Source: JAOTYV01 sp041557595
GTDB taxonomy: Bacteria > Pseudomonadota > Alphaproteobacteria > UBA8366
Assembly (NCBI GenBank): GCA_041557595.1
Contig: JBFFGE010000152.1
Span: 1 to 12,053 of the forward strand
Direction of reading: 5' to 3'
Length of the DNA: 12,053 bases
Shown: positions 6,026 to 12,053 of the stretch, one piece after another
How positions within the stretch are numbered: the first letter of the stretch is position 1
Layout: each line of letters starts with the position of its first letter
Notes under the pieces: generated by a model
Seen by the model: only the letters and a program-made list of their open reading frames with translations
The model's database searches: none
Told to the model about the DNA's origin: nothing
Translations under genes and position numbers: made by a program

Positions 6026-7546
6026 ATGAGCACGGCCGACGCGTCCGGCGACATACCGCTGACGGTGGGCCGCCGCCGGCTGATTGCCTGTGCCATGACA
6101 TCGGCCGCCGCGATGCAGGGGATGGATACCTTCGCATCCGCCGTCGCCTTGCCGGAAATTCGCGGCGTGATGTCGGCGACGCTCGACGAAGCCGCCTGGA
6201 TCCTGACGTCGTTCCTCGTGGCGTCGGCCATTTTTACCCCGCTCTTCGCCTGGCTGAGCCGGCGCTTCGGCGCGCGCCGCCTGCTGCTGATCACGACGGC
6301 CGCGTTCTTCATCTGCACTTTGTTGGTCGCCCAGTCCGATTCCTTGGCGGAGCTGGTTGTTTACCGATTCCTGCAAGGGGTCAGCGCCGCCGGGATGGGA
6401 CCCTTAAGCCATCAGGTGATGTTCGCCAGCTATCCCCGGGAACAATACGGCGTCGCCATCAGCTGGCTCACCGCCGGCCGCATGAGCGGCGTCATGATCG
6501 GCCCGATCCTGGGCGGCGTGCTGACCGAATATCTGAGCTGGCGCTGGATCTATTACAGCAATCTGCCGCTGTGCCTGTTCGGCTTATGGCTGATCTACCG
6601 CTACCTGCCCGAGGATAAAATAAAAGAAACCCCGCGGTTCGATTTCTTCGGCTTTATATTGCTCAGCGTCGCAATCGGCATGCTGCAGCTCATGCTCGAC
6701 CGCGGCGAGCGGCAGAACTGGTTCGAATCCACCGAGATCGTCGTCTGGGCCGCGTTGGGCGTCGTCGCGCTGTATCAATTCGTGGTCCATGTCTCGACGT
6801 CGCGAAATGCCTATATCAACCCGGCGATTTTCGCCAATCGGGATTTCATGATCGGCGTCTTCTTTATCTTCATTCTCGCCATCATGGTGATCGGCTTTGC
6901 CGGCCTTTTGCCCTCGATCCTGCAAAATCACATGAACTATCCGGTCTCGACCGCTGGCCTGCTGGTCGCGCCGCGCGGCGTCGGCACCCTGATCGCCTCG
7001 GTCATCGCCGGCGCGGTCCTGGCGCGGTACCAGCCGCGGCCGATGGTCGTCCTCGGCATCCTGTGCATGGCGGCATCGACCTATTTGATGGCGCAATTCA
7101 CCCGCGACGTGGACGCCTGGACGATAGCCTTCATCATCACGCTGCAAGGCGCCGGGTTCGGGTTCTTCTCGGTCGCCGTCACCTCGATGGCGTTCCAGAC
7201 GATCGACTCCACCCTGCGCCCCGATGCGACGAGCATGCTCAGTCTCAGCCGGCGCATCGGCTCCAGCGTCGGCGTCTCCGTGCTGGTCGGGCAACTCGTC
7301 CGCAACACGCAGGAAAATCGCGGCGCGCTGATGGAAAACATCAGCATCTATAACGAACGGTTGCGCCATCTGACACTCCCCGACCAATGGGATACCGGGA
7401 CGGTCAGCGGCCTCATCAGCCTGGAACGCGAAGTGAACCGGCAGGCGGAATTCCTCGCCTATCTGTATGACTTCAATTTGATGACCGTTCTGATTCTACT
7501 GATGTTGCCGCTGGTTTTTCTGGTGCGAAAGCGACCGGCCTCATAG
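6026..7546 (+). CDS. EmrB/QacA-type MFS transporter (DHA2 family)
   Basis: This 506-residue inner-membrane proton antiporter has the length and pattern of the 14-helix DHA2 drug exporters. Motifs visible are the helix-1 MDTFASAVALPEI (33-45, Asp34), SFLVASAIFTPLFAWLSRR (62-80) leading into motif A (WLSRRFGARR, 76-85), the RFLQG motif (114-118), motif C GPILGG (159-164) and WRWIYYSNLP (172-181). Such proteins export toxic organic compounds, often through an EmrA-type periplasmic adaptor and TolC. No adaptor gene is present nearby. The last long loop (about 423-480) before the final helix is typical of EmrB. No clear ribosome site precedes the ATG at 6026; the hairpin at 5992-6015 sits there instead. 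The gene lies between the cyclodeaminase and GST genes in the same direction. The cargo is unknown. Confidence 0.9.
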   Translation: MSTADASGDIPLTVGRRRLIACAMTSAAAMQGMDTFASAVALPEIRGVMSATLDEAAWILTSFLVASAIFTPLFAWLSRRFGARRLLLITTAAFFICTLLVAQSDSLAELVVYRFLQGVSAAGMGPLSHQVMFASYPREQYGVAISWLTAGRMSGVMIGPILGGVLTEYLSWRWIYYSNLPLCLFGLWLIYRYLPEDKIKETPRFDFFGFILLSVAIGMLQLMLDRGERQNWFESTEIVVWAALGVVALYQFVVHVSTSRNAYINPAIFANRDFMIGVFFIFILAIMVIGFAGLLPSILQNHMNYPVSTAGLLVAPRGVGTLIASVIAGAVLARYQPRPMVVLGILCMAASTYLMAQFTRDVDAWTIAFIITLQGAGFGFFSVAVTSMAFQTIDSTLRPDATSMLSLSRRIGSSVGVSVLVGQLVRNTQENRGALMENISIYNERLRHLTLPDQWDTGTVSGLISLEREVNRQAEFLAYLYDFNLMTVLILLMLPLVFLVRKRPAS

Positions 7547-7563
7547 AGTGTGCCTTCGGCGAA

Positions 7564-7581
7564 TCGGCTAGAATTGGCCGA
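7564..7581 (+). terminator. Weak hairpin after the MFS gene
   Basis: TCGGCTA and TGGCCGA can pair over a GAAT loop with one G-T wobble, forming a 7-bp stem 17 bases after the MFS stop and 47 before the GST start. No T-run follows, so termination here is uncertain and read-through into the GST gene is possible. Confidence 0.22.
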
Positions 7582-7628
7582 ACGCCCATCCCCACAAACA
7601 CACGATCTCGGCAGACAGGAGCCCCGCC

Positions 7629-8231
7629 ATGAAACTCTTCCATTCCGCCAACTCCCCCTACGCCCGACGCCCGCGCATTGCCGTCGTGGAGGCCGGCCTC
7701 CAGGATCGCGTCGAAGACGTCGAACTCAGCTCGCCCGAAGAACGGACCAAGGTCCTCATGGAATTCGGCCCGGGCGCCAAGGTGCCGGGTTTGCTCACCG
7801 ACGATGGCACGTATTTATGCGAATCGCTCATCATCGCCCGCCATTTGGACGAAGCGTCGGGCGGCAAGCTCTATCCGTCCGACCCGGCGGCGCGGGAATT
7901 CACCTATCAGGTGGAAGGCATCGCGTCGCTGCTGATGGATTCGCTGTTCACCCGGTCGCATGAAAACCGGCGCGACCCGGCTATTCAATCGCCGGAGGCG
8001 ATCAAAAAAGAAGCGACGCGAGCGCAAAACTGTTACGACGCCCTGGACGCGCTGGTCGATCGTTTCGAAGATCAGATCGATATGGGCACGATTACCGCGG
8101 TGGCGTCACTCGGCTACGCCGACGGGCGGCATCCGGGCGACGACTGGCGCAAGGGCCGGCCGAAACTGGCCGCCTGGTTCGAACGCATGATGCAGCGGCC
8201 GTCGATGGCGAACACCAAACCGTCCTTCTGA
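7629..8231 (+). CDS. Glutathione S-transferase family protein
   Basis: This 200-residue cytosolic protein has a thioredoxin-like N-terminal half starting MKLFHSANSPYARR, where Ser6 or Ser9 may be the glutathione-activating residue. The cis-proline signature is KVPGLL (51-56), and CESLIIARHLDE (64-75) supplies the Glu65-Ser66 pair that binds the glutamyl part of glutathione. A helical C-terminal half follows, with TITAVASLGYAD (154-165) in the position of the usual N-capping segment and the ending RPKLAAWFERMMQRPSMANTKP. The family conjugates glutathione to electrophiles or acts as a thiol lyase or reductase. The ATG at 7629 follows ACAGGAG (7614-7620). It is downstream of the exporter gene by 82 bases, a sensible detoxification pairing, and converges with the molybdenum hydroxylase gene. 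The substrate is unknown. Confidence 0.88.
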   Translation: MKLFHSANSPYARRPRIAVVEAGLQDRVEDVELSSPEERTKVLMEFGPGAKVPGLLTDDGTYLCESLIIARHLDEASGGKLYPSDPAAREFTYQVEGIASLLMDSLFTRSHENRRDPAIQSPEAIKKEATRAQNCYDALDALVDRFEDQIDMGTITAVASLGYADGRHPGDDWRKGRPKLAAWFERMMQRPSMANTKPSF

Positions 8232-8248
8232 CGCACCCGCGATACAGG

Positions 8249-8269
8249 CGCCGCGGCTATGACGCGGCG
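8249..8269. terminator. Perfect 7-bp hairpin at a convergent gene junction
   Basis: CGCCGCG (8249-8255) and CGCGGCG (8263-8269) pair perfectly over a 7-base loop that contains the stop codon of the molybdenum hydroxylase gene (8257-8259). The GST stop on the other strand is 17 bases away. The symmetry suits a bidirectional terminator or an mRNA 3'-end stabiliser, though there is no T-run. Confidence 0.4.
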
Positions 8270-10584
8270 ACGTCCTGGATCGCCCGCCAGACCCGCTCCG
8301 GCGTCATCGGCATCTCGAGATGCTTGACGCCGACCGGCTCGAGCGCGTTGTTGACCGCGTTCATCACCGCCGCCAGCGAGCCCACCGTCCCCGCCTCGCC
8401 GACGCCTTTCACGCCGAGCGGATTGGTCTTGGTCGGCACCGGATGCGCGCCCACATCGAAGCTGCAGAAGTTATCCGCGCGCGGCATGGTGTAATCCATG
8501 AACGAGCCGGAGAGCAGCTGACCGCTATCGGCTTCGTAGGCCATGTGCTCCATCAGCGCCTGGCCCGCGCCTTGCGCGATGCCGCCATGGACCTGGCCCT
8601 TGACCAGCAGCGGATTGATCTCGACGCCGCAATCGTCGATCACGTTGTAGCGCAGGAGCTTGATCTCGCCGGTCTCCGGCGTCACCTCGACTTCGACGAT
8701 ATGACAGCCGTTGGGATAGTTGTTGACCTCCGGCGAATAGGTGGCGAACTCGTAGAGGCCCTGCTCCATGCCCTCGGGCACTTGTTTCGCGTTGAAGGCC
8801 GCCTTCGCCGCGTCCTGGAACCCGATCGAGCGGTCGGTGCCGGCGATCAGGAAACGTCCGTCCTCGAACGCGATATCGGCTTCCGAGGCTTCCAGCATGT
8901 TGGCGGCGATCTTGCGCGTCTTGTCGAGGATCTTTTCCGCCGCCTGCAGAACCGCCGAACCGCCGATGGCCGCCGACCGCGAACCGCCGGTGCCGGTACC
9001 GTAGGACACCTTGTCGGTGTCGCCCTCGATCACGACAAGGTCTTCCGGCTCCAATCCGAGTTTTTCGCAGACGATCTGCTTGTAGATCGTTTCATGCCCC
9101 TGGCCGTGCGGCGTCGTGCCGACCAGGATCGTCGCGGTTCCGGACGGATCGAAGCGAAGCTCCGCCGTCTCCGATTGCGGCGCGGCCGCACGTTCGATCG
9201 TACACGACATGCCGATGCCCCGAAGCTTGCCCTCTTTCGCCGATTGCGCGCGCCGTTCGGCGAAACCGTCATAGGCCGCCTTCTCCAACGACTTATCGAG
9301 AATCGTTTCGAACTCGCCGCAATCGTAAGTGAAGGTGAGCGGCGTCTTGTACGGCATCGCATCGGGCGGGATGAGATTGCGCCGCCGCAACTCCGCCGGA
9401 TCGATCTTCAACTCGCGCGCCGCGATGTCGATGATCCGCTCGAGAATGTACGACGCTTCCGGCCGCCCGGCGCCGCGATAGGCGGACATCGGCGACGTGT
9501 TGCTCAACACGGCCGAAACCGCGACGTGGATTGCCGGTGTCGTATACACCCCGGCCAACCCGCCGATATTGTTGGTCGGCGGCCCGAATCCGCCCGACGA
9601 AACATAGGCGCCGAGATTGGCGCTGGTCCGGACGCGCAGCGCCAGAAACTTTCCGTCCTTGTCGAGCGCCAAATCGACATCGCTGACATTGTCTCGGGCG
9701 TGATCGTCGGCGACGAACCCTTCGCTCCGTTCGCAACGCCATTTTACCGGCCGGCCGACCCGTTTCGACGCCCAGGCGACCAGCGGCATTTCAGGATAGA
9801 AGGCGCCTTTCATGCCGAACGAGCCGCCCATGTCGCCAGTCACGAACCGCATCTGGTTTTCGCGAATGTGAAAGACATTCCGGCACAGCTCGGTGCGTCC
9901 CGCATAGGGCCGCTGAACGCCGGAATACATCGTGTAGTGATCGCGACCCGGATCGTATTCCGCCAGCGCGCCGCGCGGTTCCATCGAATTCGCGTTCACC
10001 CGGTTGATCACGAAGCGTTGGCTGAACACATGCGGCGCCGCTGCGATCGCGGCGTCCGTCGCGGCGGCATCGCCGCATTCGTAGAAAAAGGATTCGTTAT
10101 TGGGACAATCGTCCCAAATCAACGGCGCATCGGGGTCCGCCGCCTTATTGGTTTCCACGACATGGGGCAGCGCCGCGTAGTCGATGTCGACCAGCTCCGC
10201 CGCATCCTTGGCGATATCGACCGTATCGGCGACCACCATGGCGACGATCTGTCCTACGTGGCGCACCCGGTCCTTGGTGACGGACGGGCGCAGCGGACGA
10301 TACATCTTCGAGCCGTCGCGGCGCTTGAACGGCGAAGGACCCACGACACCGCCGAGACCGTCCGCCTCGTGATCCGCCCCGGTCAAGACCGCGAGCACGC
10401 CCGGCATCGCCTGCGCCGCCGACACGTCGATGCTCTTGATCTCCGCATGCGCATGGGGCGAGCGGACCATCACCGCATGGGCCTGGTTCGGCAGGGCGAA
10501 ATCATCCACATAGCTGCCGCGGCCCCTGAGAAGACGCGGATCCTCGGTACGGGGAACCGATTGTCCGATGGCGTATTTCAACAT
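8257..10584 (-). CDS. Xanthine dehydrogenase-family molybdopterin-binding subunit (form II CoxL-like)
   Basis: This 775-residue large subunit of a molybdenum hydroxylase would bind molybdopterin cytosine dinucleotide and hydroxylate a carbon centre with water. It opens with IGQSVPRTEDPRLLRGRGSY and has GDMGGSFGMKG (250-260), AYRGAGR (368-374), HGQGHET (493-499), GQVHGGIAQGAGQAL (663-677) and KGVGEAGT (726-733), where Glu730 is the expected catalytic base. The AYRGAGR loop marks form II; true aerobic CO dehydrogenase has AYRCSFR with a copper-binding Cys, so this is not a CO oxidiser. A longer in-frame extension reaches 10890, but AGGAGA (complement of 10593-10598) and the family's N-terminus fix the ATG at 10584. 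No FeS (CoxS) or FAD (CoxM) gene lies on either side in the window, which is unusual. The substrate is unknown; aldehydes, purines or N-heterocycles are typical. Confidence 0.92.
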   Translation of the reverse strand: MLKYAIGQSVPRTEDPRLLRGRGSYVDDFALPNQAHAVMVRSPHAHAEIKSIDVSAAQAMPGVLAVLTGADHEADGLGGVVGPSPFKRRDGSKMYRPLRPSVTKDRVRHVGQIVAMVVADTVDIAKDAAELVDIDYAALPHVVETNKAADPDAPLIWDDCPNNESFFYECGDAAATDAAIAAAPHVFSQRFVINRVNANSMEPRGALAEYDPGRDHYTMYSGVQRPYAGRTELCRNVFHIRENQMRFVTGDMGGSFGMKGAFYPEMPLVAWASKRVGRPVKWRCERSEGFVADDHARDNVSDVDLALDKDGKFLALRVRTSANLGAYVSSGGFGPPTNNIGGLAGVYTTPAIHVAVSAVLSNTSPMSAYRGAGRPEASYILERIIDIAARELKIDPAELRRRNLIPPDAMPYKTPLTFTYDCGEFETILDKSLEKAAYDGFAERRAQSAKEGKLRGIGMSCTIERAAAPQSETAELRFDPSGTATILVGTTPHGQGHETIYKQIVCEKLGLEPEDLVVIEGDTDKVSYGTGTGGSRSAAIGGSAVLQAAEKILDKTRKIAANMLEASEADIAFEDGRFLIAGTDRSIGFQDAAKAAFNAKQVPEGMEQGLYEFATYSPEVNNYPNGCHIVEVEVTPETGEIKLLRYNVIDDCGVEINPLLVKGQVHGGIAQGAGQALMEHMAYEADSGQLLSGSFMDYTMPRADNFCSFDVGAHPVPTKTNPLGVKGVGEAGTVGSLAAVMNAVNNALEPVGVKHLEMPMTPERVWRAIQDVAAS

Positions 10585-10769
10585 GCGCGAATTCTCCTGT
10601 TGCGGTGGCGCCGAGCGACGAAGCCGCATTCCTGACGGTGCGGTCGGGCATCTATCCTCACCGATCAGGCGGCAGGATGGCAAGCTTTGGAGCCGCGCAT
10701 TTTTCCTTCTTGGCACTCTTGCCGCTACAATGCTCCAGGCAAATACGAACCAGAAAATGGACACGCGCA
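10585..10769. promoter_or_regulatory. Divergent intergenic region between Mo-hydroxylase and GMC genes
   Basis: These 185 bases separate two divergently transcribed genes and must carry both promoters if each has its own. The clearest element is TACAAT (10726-10731), a good -10 for the GMC gene, but no convincing -35 lies 16-18 bases upstream (TTCCTT at 10703-10708). The opposite promoter is not recognisable. A shared operator is possible but not visible. Confidence 0.3.
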
Positions 10770-12053
10770 ATGGAAAGTCAGAATTTCGACTACATCGTAG
10801 TCGGCGCCGGATCGGCCGGATCGGTCCTCGCAAACCGATTGAGCGCCAGCGGAAAGCATCGCGTCCTGCTGCTGGAGGCCGGCCGCGCAAGCCACCCCTG
10901 GTCGCGCATTCCGATCGGCTTCGGCAAGCTGATCGACAATCCCGCTGCCAACTGGTGCTACGACTCCGAACCCGAAGACAGCACCGATCAGCGCCGCATC
11001 CCGGTTCCGCGCGGCCGGCTGCTCGGCGGGTCGAGTTCCATCAACGGCATGGTCTTCGTTCGGGGACAGTCGCATGACTACGATCATTGGGCGCAGCTGG
11101 GCAATCGCGGATGGAGCTACAGCGACGTGCTGCCCATTTTCAAGCGCATGGAGAGCTATGACGGCGGCGACGACGCCCTGCGCGGCCGCGACGGTCCCCT
11201 GCGGGTAACCGACACGACCGAGGGAGGCCCGCTGTACGACGCGATGATCAGGGCCGCCGAGGAAATCGGCATCAAATACAATCCAGATTACAACGGATCG
11301 GCGCAGGACGGCATTTGCATGACCCAGGCGACGATCAACAAGGGCCGCCGGATGAGCACCGCGTATTGCTATCTCGACCCGGCGCGGGGCCGCAAAAACC
11401 TGCAGATCGAGACCGAGGCGCTTACCGAGTCCCTGCTGCTCGAAGACCAGCGCTGCGTCGGCGTGCGCTATTCGGTCGGCGGCACGGCGCGCGAGGCCCG
11501 CGCGAAACGGGAAGTCATCGTCAGCGCAGGCGCGATCAATTCGCCGCAATTGCTGGAGCTGTCCGGCATCGGCAATCCGGAGGTCTTGCAGGATCGGGGC
11601 ATCCCGGTTCGTCATGCGCTGCCCGGGGTCGGCGAAAACCTGCGCGATCACTATTCGCCGCGCATGAAATATCAGGTCACCGTGCCGGGCATTACCTATA
11701 GCGACAACGCCCGCGGCCTCAGCCTCGTCGGGCAGGTGCTGCGTTATGCGGTGACCCGCCGCGGTTTCCTGTCGATGCCGGCCTCGCCGATCCGCGTCTA
11801 CTTTCGCACGCGCGAGGGCCTGGAATCGCCCGACGCGACATTCTCATGCCTGCCGTTTATCGCCGGCCCGAACCGGACGATCTCGCCGGAGCGCGGCGTC
11901 ACCGTCAACGTCAATGTGTTGCGCTCGGACAGCACCGGCAGCATTCACGTCAAGACCGCCGATCCCCGGACGCCGCCCGCGATCCGGTTCAACTTCATGT
12001 CCTCGGAGATCGACCGCGAGGGCTTGTTGGTGGCCTTGCGCAAGGCCCGGCAA
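10770..12053 (+). CDS. GMC-family flavoprotein oxidoreductase (choline dehydrogenase-like), 3' cut by window
   Basis: The frame is open for 428 codons to the window end without a stop, out of roughly 530-550 for the family. It has the FAD-binding loop VGAGSAGSVLANRL (11-24) with Glu36 ending strand 2, GMC signature 1 around RGRLLGGSSSINGMVFVRG (81-99) and signature 2 GAINSPQLLELSGIG (254-268), then LPGVGENLRDH (284-294). GMC enzymes oxidise alcohols such as choline, alkanols or polyethylene glycol, passing electrons to the respiratory chain or oxygen. The catalytic His and His/Asn pair lie near the C-terminus, outside the window, so activity cannot be judged. The ATG at 10770 is the first in-frame start and matches the family's N-terminus; the ribosome site is weak. 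It is divergent from the molybdenum hydroxylase gene, so both could serve one alcohol/aldehyde oxidation route. Confidence 0.92.
   Translation, partial: MESQNFDYIVVGAGSAGSVLANRLSASGKHRVLLLEAGRASHPWSRIPIGFGKLIDNPAANWCYDSEPEDSTDQRRIPVPRGRLLGGSSSINGMVFVRGQSHDYDHWAQLGNRGWSYSDVLPIFKRMESYDGGDDALRGRDGPLRVTDTTEGGPLYDAMIRAAEEIGIKYNPDYNGSAQDGICMTQATINKGRRMSTAYCYLDPARGRKNLQIETEALTESLLLEDQRCVGVRYSVGGTAREARAKREVIVSAGAINSPQLLELSGIGNPEVLQDRGIPVRHALPGVGENLRDHYSPRMKYQVTVPGITYSDNARGLSLVGQVLRYAVTRRGFLSMPASPIRVYFRTREGLESPDATFSCLPFIAGPNRTISPERGVTVNVNVLRSDSTGSIHVKTADPRTPPAIRFNFMSSEIDREGLLVALRKARQ

Noticed and set aside
8257..10584. Aerobic carbon monoxide dehydrogenase CoxL
   Set aside because: The active-site loop is AYRGAGR, without the Cys of AYRCSFR, and coxM/coxS are absent.
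8320..10635. Plus-strand open frame of about 771 codons opposite the Mo-hydroxylase gene
   Set aside because: It is Arg/His-rich, has no family resemblance and lies antisense to a gene with all the expected motifs; high GC leaves antisense frames open.
10711..10725. Sigma-54-like TGGCAC...TTGC element before the GMC gene
   Set aside because: Only two bases separate the two blocks, where five are needed, so the GG and GC elements are out of phase.
10585..10890. N-terminal extension of the Mo-hydroxylase by 102 residues
   Set aside because: The extension is Arg-rich, overlaps the divergent GMC gene, and a good ribosome site marks the family-type start at 10584.

Overview
The window is high-GC DNA of alphaproteobacterial character. 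The family assignments, the codon use (G/C at most third positions) and the mix of oxidative and hydrolytic catabolic enzymes would fit a free-living Rhodospirillales- or Rhizobiales-like bacterium. No rRNA, tRNA or CRISPR array is visible. The taxonomic placement is an inference from gene style only.

Layout. 1-395: the left end of an IS3-type insertion sequence (start of orfA, minus strand, running off the window) abuts an N-terminal remnant of a WlbA/WbpB-like sugar oxidoreductase (minus). The oxidoreductase looks cut by the insertion after about 85 of roughly 315 residues. 396-766: non-coding, with three GCCGGACAC direct repeats ahead of the next gene. 767-2629 (+): a peptide deformylase homologue and a cytosine-deaminase-like amidohydrolase, 57 bp apart and probably co-transcribed. 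2651-4195 (-): a dienelactone hydrolase family protein followed by a trans-aconitate methyltransferase-like protein, convergent with the previous pair. 4196-4869: a visibly AT-richer island holding an unrecognised three-helix membrane protein (minus). 4870-8231 (+): an ornithine cyclodeaminase/mu-crystallin family protein, an EmrB/QacA-type 14-helix MFS exporter and a glutathione S-transferase. 8257-10584 (-): a large molybdopterin-binding subunit of the xanthine dehydrogenase/CO dehydrogenase family (form II, AYRGAGR loop). 10770-12053 (+): a divergent GMC flavoprotein oxidoreductase, cut by the window edge.

How the genes might work together. Several products (amidohydrolase, dienelactone hydrolase, GST, Mo-hydroxylase subunit, GMC oxidoreductase, exporter) are typical of accessory catabolism and detoxification of small organic molecules. 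They are split into short units of alternating orientation, however, and no single pathway can be read from them. The molybdenum hydroxylase subunit has no FeS or FAD partner gene in the window, and no dedicated regulator gene is visible anywhere.

No clearly new multi-gene system was found. The most useful points to recheck are the amidohydrolase with two catalytic acids replaced, the partnerless Mo-hydroxylase subunit, the AT-rich membrane-protein island, the hairpin just before the MFS start codon, and the IS-truncated sugar gene.
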